A DNA stretch of 64,000 nucleotides from Leifsonia sp. 71-9 (GCF_001898805.1 NZ_MKVJ01000017.1:456112-520111), one strand, 5' to 3'. Positions 33,754 through 42,394 are shown, counted from the first letter of the stretch. Made by a program: numbers and translations. Notes: a model not told the origin generated them from the letters alone.

Positions 33754-35973
33754 GTGACCGCCGACACACTCGAGACCGCACCTGTTCCGCCCGAGGCGAC
33801 GCCGCCCGATTCCGCCGCACCTCCGGCGTCGGCGCCGCCACCGGCGACCCCGCGCCGCCGACGGCGCGGCGGGCTGAGCATCCAATCGAAGCTGCTGCTG
33901 ATGCTGCTCGGGGTGAGCATCTTCTCGGTGCTGGTGACGGGCGTGATCGGCTACGTGAACGCGACCGACTCGCTCAAGGAGGCGGCGCTCAAGCAGCTGA
34001 CGAGCGTGCGGGAGACGCGGGCGGCGGAGATCGAGCGGGTGTTCGCGAACGTGCGGTCGGCTGTGACGCTCGGCTCGAGCAACCAGAGCGCGATCGATGC
34101 GTCGAACGCGTTCAACGCGGCGTTCGCCCAGCTCGGGACGGCGACGCTGCCGCCGGCACGGACGCAGGCGCTCGACGCCTTCTACGCGGACACGTTCGTC
34201 CCGGCGCTCGACAAGCGCAGCGAGAACACGTATTCGGCCGACGGGTTCACGCCGGAGGGTGCGGGCGCGTACCTGCAGTCGTACTACACGGCGCCGTACA
34301 AGCTCGACTACGACAAGGCGATCACGCAGGCGGACGCCGGGGACGGCAGCGCCTGGTCGGCGGCGAACGCGCAGTACAACCACTACTTCAGCGACCTGGT
34401 CACCAATCTGAACTTCGACGACGCGCTGCTGCTGAACACGCAGGGCGACGTCGTCTACTCGGCGTACAAGGGCACCGACCTGGGCACGAACGTCCTCACC
34501 GGTCCGTACAAGAACTCGCTGCTCTCGACGGCGTACCAGAAGGTGCTCACCACGAACACGCTCGACGCCACCGTCACGACCGACTTCGAGCGCTACCTGC
34601 CATCGCTCGGCGTGCCGACGATCTGGGTGGTTTCGCCGGTCGGGCAGGACGGCAAGCTCACCGGCGTGCTCGCGTTCCAGATCAACATCGACACGATCAA
34701 CAACGTGATGACCGGCAACGAGGGCTGGGCGAAGCAGGGGCTCGGGAAGACCGGCGAGGTCTACATCGCCGGGCCGGACAAGACGATGCGGTCGGCGTCG
34801 CGGCTGCTCATCCAGGATCCGAAGGCGTACGAGGAGCAGGCGATCGCCGCAGGAACGCCGCCCGCGGTCGCGAAGCGGATCGTCGACGTCAAGGGGACGG
34901 TGCTGCTGCAACCGGTGAACACGATCGCGGTGAACAACGCGCTGAAGGGGAAGACCGGGACCTCGATCGGAGCGAGCTACGTCGGCCGGGAGAACCTCGC
35001 GGCGTACGCTCCGCTCGACATCCAGGGCCTCAACTGGGTGATCGTCGCGCGCGAGGACACGTCGGAGGCGTTCGCCCCGGCCGCCGACTTCACCCGCAAC
35101 CTCGTGCTGTCGACCGCGGCGCTCGTGCTCGTGGTCTGCCTGCTCTCGCTGCTGCTCGCGCAGGTGTTCCTGCGCCCGCTCCGCCGCCTCCTCGACGCCG
35201 TGAAACGCGTGGCGGCGGGGGAGGTCGGGGTGCAGGTCGACACGAAGTCGCGTGACGAGATCGCCGACCTCGGCACGGCGTTCAACGACATGTCGCGCAG
35301 CCTCCAGGTGAAGGCCGATCTGCTCGAGGCGGAGCAGGAGGAGCACGAACGCCTGCTGCTCACGCTGATGCCCGAGGGGGTCGCGAAGCGGTACCGGCAG
35401 GGCGACGAGACGATCGCGGAGGACCACCAGGACGTCACGGTGCTTTTCGCCGACATCGGCGGGTTCGACGAGTACGCCCGCGGCAAGGACTCCGCCGAGT
35501 CGCTCGCGCTGCTCAACAGCATCGTGCGCAGCTTCGACGAGGCGGCCGACAAGTACGGGGTCGAGCGCGTGCGCACCACCCGCCAGGAGGGGTACCTGGC
35601 CTCGTGCGGGCTGACCGTCCCGCGGGTCGACAACGCCCGGCGGATGGTGGAGTTCGCGATCGCCATGCAGGGCATCCTGGACCGGTACGGCGCTCAGAAC
35701 GGCATCGAGCTCAAGCTGCGCGCCGGCATCGACAGCGGCACGGTGACGAGCGGCCTCGTGGGCCGGACGAGCGTCGTCTACGACATGTGGGGCGACGCCG
35801 TGAACCTCGCGCACCGCGTGCAGGACGTCTCCAGCAGTCCGGGCATCTACCTGACGCAGCGGGTGGTCGACTCCCTCCCGGACTCGGTCGGCTACTCCGA
35901 CTCGGGGGTGCTGGAGACGCAGGGCGGCAGGGTGCGCGTCTGGCGCATCGACGCGGAGGCGGCCCGTGTCTGA
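33754..35973 (+). CDS. Membrane sensor with class III cyclase-like domain, divergent active site
   Basis: 739 residues from the GTG at 33754 preceded by GGGGAC; the frame is open further upstream. Pro-rich N-terminus, TM1 about 47-68, a large extracytoplasmic Cache-like domain (70-448), TM2 450-473, HAMP 474-525 and a class III nucleotide-cyclase domain 560-735. The first metal Asp is present (D567 in VLFADIGGF), as are N684 and R688 in WGDAVNLAHR, which bind the transition state. The second metal Asp region, normally KTIGD, reads RTTRQEGY (607-614): no Asp, one extra residue. It overlaps the next gene by 8 nt, a channel with a nucleotide-binding-like domain. It may make cAMP, cGMP or another product, or only bind nucleotide. 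Confidence 0.9.
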   Translation: MTADTLETAPVPPEATPPDSAAPPASAPPPATPRRRRRGGLSIQSKLLLMLLGVSIFSVLVTGVIGYVNATDSLKEAALKQLTSVRETRAAEIERVFANVRSAVTLGSSNQSAIDASNAFNAAFAQLGTATLPPARTQALDAFYADTFVPALDKRSENTYSADGFTPEGAGAYLQSYYTAPYKLDYDKAITQADAGDGSAWSAANAQYNHYFSDLVTNLNFDDALLLNTQGDVVYSAYKGTDLGTNVLTGPYKNSLLSTAYQKVLTTNTLDATVTTDFERYLPSLGVPTIWVVSPVGQDGKLTGVLAFQINIDTINNVMTGNEGWAKQGLGKTGEVYIAGPDKTMRSASRLLIQDPKAYEEQAIAAGTPPAVAKRIVDVKGTVLLQPVNTIAVNNALKGKTGTSIGASYVGRENLAAYAPLDIQGLNWVIVAREDTSEAFAPAADFTRNLVLSTAALVLVVCLLSLLLAQVFLRPLRRLLDAVKRVAAGEVGVQVDTKSRDEIADLGTAFNDMSRSLQVKADLLEAEQEEHERLLLTLMPEGVAKRYRQGDETIAEDHQDVTVLFADIGGFDEYARGKDSAESLALLNSIVRSFDEAADKYGVERVRTTRQEGYLASCGLTVPRVDNARRMVEFAIAMQGILDRYGAQNGIELKLRAGIDSGTVTSGLVGRTSVVYDMWGDAVNLAHRVQDVSSSPGIYLTQRVVDSLPDSVGYSDSGVLETQGGRVRVWRIDAEAARV

Positions 35974-37387
35974 CATCACCGGCCAGCCGTGGTTCTGGCC
36001 CGCGCTGATCATCGTGATCGGCCTGCCCATCGTGCTGCTGGTGCTCACGGAGCTGATCGCGTGGATGACGCGGCGCGGCAACCCGGCGGCGAAGATCGTG
36101 CGCCTGGTGCGCAACTACGTGCTGCCCCTCGGCGCGCTGCTGATCCTCCTGAGCCAGGTGGACCTCGGCTCCCGCGACGTGACGACGACGAAGGTGGTCG
36201 CGACGGTCTTCGGGTTCCTGCTCATCCTGGTGCTGCTCAACGGGCTGAACGTCGCCCTGTTCGCGACGGCGGACCGCGGTTCGTGGCGGGCGCGCGTCCC
36301 GTCGATCTTCGTGGACATCGTGCGGCTGCTGCTGATCGTGGTGTGCCTGGCGGTGCTGTTCGCGTGGGTCTGGGGCGCCGACGTCGGCGGCCTGTTCACA
36401 GCGCTCGGGGTGAGCTCGATCGTCATCGGCCTCGCGCTGCAGAACGCGGTCGGGCCGATCGTCTCCGGCCTGTTCCTGCTGTTCGAGCAGCCGTTCCGGC
36501 TCGGCGACTGGCTCGACACGGGCAGCGTGCGCGGCCGCGTGATCGAGGTGAACTGGCGGGCGGTGCACATCGACACCGGCAACGGCATCCAGATCGTCCC
36601 GAACGGCTCCCTCGCCGACGCGTCGTTCACGAACCTGTCGAAGGCGCCAGGTCCGTTCCTGCTCTCCTCCACGCTGACCTTCACGACGGACGACGCGCCG
36701 CAGGACGTGGTGCGGCTGTTGCGGACGGTCGCGGCCGAGCTGCCGATGCTGGCCAGGGACGCGTCGCCCGCCGCCTACCCGGTCGGCGCCGCGAAGTACC
36801 AGATCGACATCCCGGTGGACAGCCCGTCGCAGAGCGACCAGACGCTCGCGCTGTTCCTCACCTGGCTCTGGTACGCCGCGCGCCGGGCCGACCTGCACCT
36901 CGACGGCGACCTGACCGACGACTACCGCACGCCCGAGCGGCTGCGGGAGTTGCTGACCCGGGTCGCGGGGAGCCTGCACATCGGGGAGGACGAGGTCGAG
37001 GAGTTCGCGTCGCGCGCGACGCTCGAGCGCTACGGGGCGGGGGAGACCCTCCAGCGGGCCGGCAGCATCCCGGACTCCACCGGCGTGATCGCGGTCGGGG
37101 AGGCGCGGCTCGACGCGGTGACGGAGGACGGCTCGCTGCTGCCGCTCGGCCAGCTCGGCGTCAACGACTTCGTCGGCCTGACCGCCCTGACCGGGGAGAA
37201 GCTCTTCACGTCCGTGGTCGCCCTCACCGACGTCACCCTGGTCACCGTGCCGGTGCCCGTGCTGGAGGAGCTCGTGCGGCGCCGTCCGCTCCTGGCGCGG
37301 GAGATCGGGCAGACCATCGACAACCGCAAGGCGATGGCCGAGCGGGCCGGCGGGGACGTCTCCGGGTCGCGCGGACTGCGCCGCTGA
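35966..37387 (+). CDS. MscS-family channel with C-terminal cyclic-nucleotide-binding-like domain
   Basis: 473 residues; GTG start inside the cyclase gene. TM segments about 11-34, 52-66, 76-100, 115-137 and the pore-lining TM3 at about 142-175 (ALGVSSIVIGLALQNAVGP then the FRLGDWL beta-domain entry). MscS cytoplasmic domain to about 340, then a Crp-like beta barrel 345-455. In the phosphate cassette, NDFVGLTALTGEKLFTS (400-416), the conserved Glu after FG is Leu405 and the Arg that grips the cyclic phosphate is Phe414. Known MscS-CNBD channels (bCNG) are gated by cyclic nucleotides. Overlap with a cyclase gene implies one pathway. Confidence 0.92.
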   Translation: MSDITGQPWFWPALIIVIGLPIVLLVLTELIAWMTRRGNPAAKIVRLVRNYVLPLGALLILLSQVDLGSRDVTTTKVVATVFGFLLILVLLNGLNVALFATADRGSWRARVPSIFVDIVRLLLIVVCLAVLFAWVWGADVGGLFTALGVSSIVIGLALQNAVGPIVSGLFLLFEQPFRLGDWLDTGSVRGRVIEVNWRAVHIDTGNGIQIVPNGSLADASFTNLSKAPGPFLLSSTLTFTTDDAPQDVVRLLRTVAAELPMLARDASPAAYPVGAAKYQIDIPVDSPSQSDQTLALFLTWLWYAARRADLHLDGDLTDDYRTPERLRELLTRVAGSLHIGEDEVEEFASRATLERYGAGETLQRAGSIPDSTGVIAVGEARLDAVTEDGSLLPLGQLGVNDFVGLTALTGEKLFTSVVALTDVTLVTVPVPVLEELVRRRPLLAREIGQTIDNRKAMAERAGGDVSGSRGLRR

Positions 37388-37423
37388 ACCATCCCGAGGG
37401 TGCCATCGCGGCGCACTCGCTTT

Positions 37424-37447
37424 AAGTGTTAGCCTGGCCTAACACTT
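37424..37447. promoter_or_regulatory. MntR/DtxR-type operator upstream of mntH
   Basis: AAGTGTTAG and CTAACACTT (9-bp arms) flank CCTGGC; the GTTAGCCT and CTAAC parts resemble DtxR-family sites. It ends 18 nt before the ATG and just before the GGGAGGG ribosome site, a position for repression. The MntR-type gene lies downstream of mntH. Confidence 0.75.
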
Positions 37448-37465
37448 GAGTTCGGGAGGGCGTAC

Positions 37466-38707
37466 ATGGCGGTCACGACGACGGAGCGAGCCACCGGTTC
37501 GCGCGCCCGGCTGCTGTTCCTCCTGGGCCCGGCGTTCGTCGCCGCCATCGCCTACGTCGACCCGGGCAACGTCGCCGCCAACCTGACGGCCGGCGCCCAG
37601 TACGGCTACCTGCTCGTCTGGGTGCTCGTCGCCGCGAACGCGATCGCGGTGTTCGTGCAGTACCAGTCGGCGAAGCTCGGCATCGTGACCGGGAGGAGCC
37701 TCCCGGAGCTGCTGGGCGCACGCCTCGGCACCGGATCCCGGCGCGCGTACTGGGTGCAGGCGGAGCTCGTCGCCGCCGCGACGGACATCGCCGAGGTGAT
37801 CGGCGGCGCGATCGCGCTCAACCTGCTGTTCGGGCTGCCGCTGCCGATCGGGGGCCTCATCGTCGGGGTCGCGTCGATCGGCATCCTGAGCATCCAGTCG
37901 CGGAGGGGGCAGCGGCCGTTCGAGGTCGTGGTGATCGCCCTGCTCGGCGTCATCGCGGTGGGCTTCCTCGCCGGGATGTTCGTCAGCCCGGTCGACTGGG
38001 GTGCGGCGGCCGGGGGGCTCGTGCCGCGGTTCGACGGTGCTCCCACCGTGCTGCTCGCGGCGAGCATGCTCGGGGCGACCGTGATGCCCCACGCGATCTA
38101 CCTGCACTCGGCGCTCGCCCGCGACCGCCACGGCGTCTCGGCCGACGCGGGGCGGGTGCGCACCCTGCTGCGCGCCACCCGGCTGGATGTGGTGCTCGCG
38201 CTCATCGTCGCCGGCGCCGTCAACATCGCGATGCTGCTTGTGGCCGCGGCCTCGCTGCGCGGCGTCGATGGGACGGACTCCATCGAGGGCGCGCACGCCG
38301 CGATCTCCTCGGCGCTCGGACCGGTCGTCGGCGTCGTCTTCGCGATCGGCCTGCTCGCATCGGGCCTCGCCTCCACGTCGGTGGGCAGCTACGCGGGCGC
38401 CACGATCATGGGCGGGCTGTTGAAGGTGCGCGTGCCGCTGCTGGCCCGGCGGGTCGTGACGCTCATCCCGGCCGTGGTCATCCTCGCCGCCGGAGTCGAC
38501 CCGACCTGGGCGCTCGTGCTCTCGCAGGTGTTCCTGAGCCTCGGGATCCCGTTCGCCATGATCCCGCTGCTGCGGCTGACCGGGTCGCGCGAGGTCATGG
38601 GCGACCGGGCGGATCCGCTGTGGGTGCGGCTGGCCGGGGGCGTGGTGGCGGCGCTGGTCGTGGTGCTCAACCTCGCGCTGGTGGTGCTGACCGTGACCGG
38701 GGCGTGA
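37466..38707 (+). CDS. mntH: Nramp family Mn2+/divalent metal transporter
   Basis: 413 residues, 11 TM. Metal-site motif DPGN in TM1 (32-35, AYVDPGNVAANL) and GATVMPH in TM6 (203-209) ending H209, followed by AIYLHSAL. These are the Nramp metal ligands. It imports Mn2+ (and perhaps Fe2+) with protons. Its operator and the MntR-type gene just downstream on the other strand form a manganese homeostasis module. Confidence 0.95.
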   Translation: MAVTTTERATGSRARLLFLLGPAFVAAIAYVDPGNVAANLTAGAQYGYLLVWVLVAANAIAVFVQYQSAKLGIVTGRSLPELLGARLGTGSRRAYWVQAELVAAATDIAEVIGGAIALNLLFGLPLPIGGLIVGVASIGILSIQSRRGQRPFEVVVIALLGVIAVGFLAGMFVSPVDWGAAAGGLVPRFDGAPTVLLAASMLGATVMPHAIYLHSALARDRHGVSADAGRVRTLLRATRLDVVLALIVAGAVNIAMLLVAAASLRGVDGTDSIEGAHAAISSALGPVVGVVFAIGLLASGLASTSVGSYAGATIMGGLLKVRVPLLARRVVTLIPAVVILAAGVDPTWALVLSQVFLSLGIPFAMIPLLRLTGSREVMGDRADPLWVRLAGGVVAALVVVLNLALVVLTVTGA

Positions 38708-38765
38708 GGTCGGGGCGGGGCGGGGCGAGCGGAGGAGTCTTCGCGCGGCGCGCCGCGGCGGAGCG

Positions 38766-38924
38766 GGTAACGGAGGAGGGGCGGGGCGATCGGGGGAGGG
38801 ATGTCCTCCGGTAGCGGCGCCCGTGGTGGTGCGGCCAGGGGAGGAGATCCGGGGGCGGATCGGGGCTGATGTCCTCCGTTACCTGCGCCGGGACGGCGGG
38901 TCGGGCCGGATGTCCTCCGTTACC
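38766..38924. repeat. GATGTCCTCCGTTACC repeats between mntH and mntR
   Basis: In the 250-nt gap between convergent genes the 16-mer is exact at 38868-38883 and 38909-38924, a variant (GATGTCCTCCGGTAGC) at 38800-38815, and the inverted GGTAACGGAGGA at 38766-38777. Spacings are 68 and 41 nt. The DNA around them is G-rich and non-coding. Function unknown. Confidence 0.8.
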
Positions 38925-38957
38925 CGCGCGGGATGCCCTGCGGTGCGGTGCGGCGGG

Positions 38958-39626
38958 TCAGGCGGTGACGACCCAGACGGCGGCGGCGGCGGTTGCGCCG
39001 AGCACGATCGTCGCGTCGGCGGTGCGCACGGTGACGTCGCCCGCGAACTCGCGGTGCTCGTCCACGGTCAAGGCGGTGTCGAGGCCGATGCGGAGTTCGC
39101 CGAGGTAGCGCAGGATGGCCGGGTCGGCGTCCGAGATGCGGGCGACCACGACCTCCACACCGGTCGGCGCCGACAGCAACGGGACGGCGTCGGGCCGGCG
39201 GGGCTGGCCGTCGGCGGTGGGGATGGGGTCGCCGTGCGGGTCGCGGGCGGGGAAGCCGAGGCGGCGGTCGATGCGCTCGACGAGGTCGTCCGAGACGGCG
39301 TGCTCCAGGACCTCGGCCTCGTCGTGGACCTCGTCCCAACCGTAGCCGAGCTCCTCCACCAGGAAGGTCTCGATGAGCCGGTGGCGGCGCACCATGGCGA
39401 CCGCGTGCCGCCGCCCCTCCTCGGTCAGCTCGATGCCGCCGTAGGGCTCGTGGGCCAGCAGGCCCTGCTCGGTCAGGCGGCGGATGCCGTCGGAGACCGT
39501 CGCCGCGCGCACGCCCATCCGCTCGGAGAGCTGCTTCACGGTGACGGGATCGCCCTCCCATTCGGTGGCGGACCAGATGAACTTCAGGTAGTCCTGGGCC
39601 ACGGGCGAGAGGTCGGACACGGGCAT
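38958..39626 (-). CDS. mntR: Manganese-type DtxR-family transcriptional regulator
   Basis: 222 residues from ATG 39626. HTH about 28-58 (VTVKQLSERMGVRAATVSDG), dimer and metal-binding domain to about 140, then an FeoA/SH3-like domain (150-222). Aligned to DtxR, the metal ligands fall at D12 (DtxR M10), H82, E86, H101, E105 (DtxR C102), E108 and H109. Asp and Glu at the M10 and C102 positions are the MntR pattern, favouring Mn2+ over Fe2+. It likely represses mntH through the palindrome at 37424. Confidence 0.9.
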   Translation of the reverse strand: MPVSDLSPVAQDYLKFIWSATEWEGDPVTVKQLSERMGVRAATVSDGIRRLTEQGLLAHEPYGGIELTEEGRRHAVAMVRRHRLIETFLVEELGYGWDEVHDEAEVLEHAVSDDLVERIDRRLGFPARDPHGDPIPTADGQPRRPDAVPLLSAPTGVEVVVARISDADPAILRYLGELRIGLDTALTVDEHREFAGDVTVRTADATIVLGATAAAAVWVVTA

Positions 39627-39690
39627 GCACGAGAGTCTACGGGCTGTAACAGGATCGATCCGCGGTGCCCGCGCTGTTACCGTTGGTCCC

Positions 39691-41055
39691 GTGAAGTACG
39701 CAGAGACCATCACAGACCTGGTCGGCGACACCCCGCTCGTGAAGCTCAACCGGCTGACCGAGGGGATCGCGGCGACGGTGCTCGTCAAGCTCGAGTACCT
39801 GAACCCCGGAGGATCCTCCAAGGACCGCATCGCGAGCCGCATCATCGATGCTGCGGAACGGGACGGCCACTTGAAGCCCGGCGGCACCATCGTGGAGCCG
39901 ACGAGCGGCAACACCGGCGTGGGGCTGGCGCTCATCGCCCAGCAGCGCGGCTACCGGTGCGTGTTCGTGCTGCCCGACAAGGTGGGCGAGGACAAGCGCA
40001 ACGTCCTCACCGCCTACGGGGCGGAGATCGTGGTGACGCCGACGTCGGTGCCGCCCGAGCATCCCGACTCCTACTACTCGGTCTCGGACCGCCTGACGGC
40101 CGAGATCCCGGGCGCGTTCAAGCCCAACCAGTACGCGAACCCGAACGGGCCGCGCAGCCACTACGAGACCACCGGCCCGGAGATCTGGCGCGACACCGAG
40201 GGCAAGGTGACGCACTTCGTCGCCGGCGTCGGCACGGGCGGCACCATCTCGGGCACCGGCCGCTACCTCAAGGAGGTGTCGGAGGGCGCGGTGCGCATCA
40301 TCGGCGCCGACCCGGAGGGCTCCGTCTACTCGGGCGGCACCGGTCGTCCGTACCTGGTGGAGGGCGTGGGCGAGGACTTCTGGCCGAGCGCGTACGACCC
40401 CACGGTGGTGGACGAGGTCATCCCGGTCACCGACGCCGAGTCGTTCCACATGACCCGTCGCCTGGCGCGCGAGGAGGGCATCCTCGTCGGCGGCTCCAGC
40501 GGCATGGCCGTCGTCGCCGCCCTGCGCGCGGCGAAGAGCCTCACCGCCGACGACGTCGTGGTGGTCATCCTCCCCGACGGCGGCCGCGGCTACCTGGCCA
40601 AGATCTTCAACGACAAGTGGATGCAGTCCTACGGCTTCAGCGAGGTGCCGGACGAGTCCACGGTCCAGGATGTCATCAAGACCAAGCGGGGCGACCTCCC
40701 GGACCTGGTGCACACGCACCCGGCCGAGACCGTGCGGGACGCCATCCAGATCATGAACAAGTACGGGGTCTCGCAGCTGCCGGTGCTGACCGCCGAGCCG
40801 CCCGTCGTGATGGGCGAGGTCGCCGGTGCGCTCGACGAGACGTCCCTCGTGGACGCCGTGTTCAGCGGACGCGCCGCGATGAGCGACCCGGTCGCCAAGC
40901 ACATCGGCGACGCGCTGCCGCTGATCGGCGTCAACGAGCCGGTGACGGCGGCGCGCGCCGCCCTGGGCACGGCCAACGCCCTGCTCGTCACCGAGGACGG
41001 CAAGCCGCTCGCGGTGCTGACCCGGCAGGACCTGCTCAACTACCTCAGCGACTGA
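39691..41055 (+). CDS. cbs: Cystathionine beta-synthase
   Basis: 454 residues from GTG 39691. PLP-binding K44 in NPGGSSKDR (38-46), phosphate-binding GTGGTISGTG further on, and a C-terminal pair of CBS domains (about 340-454) ending AVLTRQDLLNYLSD. It condenses serine and homocysteine to cystathionine. The next gene is cystathionine gamma-synthase/lyase, so the two make the reverse transsulfuration route to cysteine, as is usual in actinobacteria. It diverges from mntR. Confidence 0.95.
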   Translation: MKYAETITDLVGDTPLVKLNRLTEGIAATVLVKLEYLNPGGSSKDRIASRIIDAAERDGHLKPGGTIVEPTSGNTGVGLALIAQQRGYRCVFVLPDKVGEDKRNVLTAYGAEIVVTPTSVPPEHPDSYYSVSDRLTAEIPGAFKPNQYANPNGPRSHYETTGPEIWRDTEGKVTHFVAGVGTGGTISGTGRYLKEVSEGAVRIIGADPEGSVYSGGTGRPYLVEGVGEDFWPSAYDPTVVDEVIPVTDAESFHMTRRLAREEGILVGGSSGMAVVAALRAAKSLTADDVVVVILPDGGRGYLAKIFNDKWMQSYGFSEVPDESTVQDVIKTKRGDLPDLVHTHPAETVRDAIQIMNKYGVSQLPVLTAEPPVVMGEVAGALDETSLVDAVFSGRAAMSDPVAKHIGDALPLIGVNEPVTAARAALGTANALLVTEDGKPLAVLTRQDLLNYLSD

Positions 41056-41060
41056 GTCGT

Positions 41061-41082
41061 GCGGGATGCCCACGCATCCCGC
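41061..41082 (+). other. Small hairpin between the two transsulfuration genes
   Basis: GCGGGATGC and GCATCCCGC form a 9-bp stem with loop CCAC, 6 nt after the CBS stop. No T tract follows. It may reduce read-through into the next gene or stabilise the upstream mRNA. Confidence 0.5.
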
Positions 41083-41118
41083 ACCTCCGCGCCCGCGCAT
41101 CCCCGCGGCCTTCCCACC

Positions 41119-41145
41119 GAACGACACGAACGACACGAAAGACAC
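41119..41145 (+). repeat. Three tandem 9-nt units before the cystathionine gamma-synthase start
   Basis: GAACGACAC, GAACGACAC and GAAAGACAC lie in direct succession, ending 4 nt before the ATG at 41150. They take the place where a ribosome site would be expected and would read NDTNDTKDT in frame if translation began upstream. Confidence 0.7.
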
Positions 41146-41149
41146 CGCC

Positions 41150-42313
41150 ATGACCGCCGAGCACGACACGAACCAGGGCTTCGCCACCCGCGCCATCCAC
41201 GTGGGCCAGGAGTTCGACCCGACGACCGGCGCGATCATCCCGCCGATCTACCAGACCTCCACCTTCGTGCAGGACGGCATCGGCGGCCTGCGCAACGGCT
41301 ACGAGTACGGCCGCGGCGGCAACCCGACGCGCACGTCGCTCGAGACGCTGCTCGCTTCGCTCGAGGGCGGGGTGAGCGCCCTGTCGTTCGCCTCGGGCCT
41401 CGCCGCGGAGGATGCGCTGCTGCGCGCCGTGCTCGTCCCGGGCGACCACGTCGTGCTCGGCAACGACGTCTACGGCGGGACGCACCGCCTGATCAACCGC
41501 ATCCACCGGGCCTGGGGCATCGGCAACACCACCGTCGACCTCACGGACCTCGACGCCGTGCGCGCGGCGCTGACGACCGAGCGCACCCGCGTCCTCTGGA
41601 TCGAGACGCCCAGCAACCCGCTGATGAAGATCAGCGACCTGGCCGCCCTCGTCGAGCTGGGGCACACGGCCGGCGCGCTCGTCGTCGTGGACAACACGTT
41701 CGCGTCGCCGGCGCTGCAGCAGCCGCTCTCGTTCGGGGCGGACGTGGTCGTGCACTCGACCACGAAGTACCTCGGCGGCCACTCCGACGTCATCGGCGGC
41801 GCCCTCGTGTTCGCGGACGAGGAGCTGGCGGAGAAGGTGCAGTTCATCCAGTTCGCCGCCGGCGCGGTCTCGGCCCCGATGGATGCGTGGCTCACGGTCC
41901 GCGGCATCAAGACGCTCGCCGTGCGCATGGACCGCCACACCGCGAACGCGCAGGCGATCGCCGAGGCCCTCGTCGGGCACGCCGGGGTCGACGCGGTCTA
42001 CTACCCCGGCCTCCCGAGCCACCCCGGGCACGAGCTGGCCGCGCGCCAGATGAGCGGGTTCGGCGGCATGATCTCGGTCGCGCTGAGCGGGGGCGCCGCG
42101 GCGGCCCGGGCGTTCGCCGAGTCGACGCAGGTCTTCCAGCTCGCCGAGTCGCTCGGGGGCGTGGAGTCGCTCATCGGCTACCCGTCGGAGATGACGCACG
42201 CGTCGGTCCGCGGCACCGAGCTGGAGGTGCCGGACAACATCGTGCGCCTCTCCGTCGGCATCGAGGACGTCGCCGACCTGCTCGCGGACATCGACCAGGC
42301 CCTGTCCCGCTGA
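41150..42313 (+). CDS. metB: Cystathionine gamma-synthase/lyase family protein
   Basis: 387 residues. GFATRAIHVGQEFDPTTGAI at the N-terminus, the PLP-anchoring YEYGRGGNPTR, and Schiff-base K206 in HSTTKYLGGHSD. Adjacent cystathionine beta-synthase suggests use as cystathionine gamma-lyase, giving cysteine, although the sequence also fits gamma-synthase. The start lacks a clear ribosome site; an upstream ATG at 41066 in frame is possible. A 25-bp hairpin follows. Confidence 0.92.
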   Translation: MTAEHDTNQGFATRAIHVGQEFDPTTGAIIPPIYQTSTFVQDGIGGLRNGYEYGRGGNPTRTSLETLLASLEGGVSALSFASGLAAEDALLRAVLVPGDHVVLGNDVYGGTHRLINRIHRAWGIGNTTVDLTDLDAVRAALTTERTRVLWIETPSNPLMKISDLAALVELGHTAGALVVVDNTFASPALQQPLSFGADVVVHSTTKYLGGHSDVIGGALVFADEELAEKVQFIQFAAGAVSAPMDAWLTVRGIKTLAVRMDRHTANAQAIAEALVGHAGVDAVYYPGLPSHPGHELAARQMSGFGGMISVALSGGAAAARAFAESTQVFQLAESLGGVESLIGYPSEMTHASVRGTELEVPDNIVRLSVGIEDVADLLADIDQALSR

Positions 42314-42335
42314 CCTCACGCCGCGGACCCCTCCG

Positions 42336-42394
42336 CACATTTGGACCGAATGTCGCGAATCGCGAGCGCATTCGCGACATTCGGTCCAAATGTG
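42336..42394. terminator. 25-bp perfect hairpin between convergent genes
   Basis: Arms 42336-42360 and 42370-42394 match exactly around the loop CGCGAGCGC. It contains CCGAATGTCG, shared with the palindromes at 14341 and 47353. Its position between two convergent genes fits a bidirectional terminator. Confidence 0.8.

Noticed and set aside
33311-33841. A minus-strand frame in the repeat-rich gap
   Set aside because: Pro/Arg/Ser-rich with no ribosome site, antisense to the cyclase start; composition follows the AACTCCGG repeats.
38766-38924. Possible CRISPR or tandem array
   Set aside because: Unequal spacing, mixed orientation, few copies and no cas genes.
38823-41153. A 776-codon plus-strand frame
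   Set aside because: Antisense to the MntR-type gene and in another frame of the CBS gene; it is Arg/Pro/His-rich shadow sequence.
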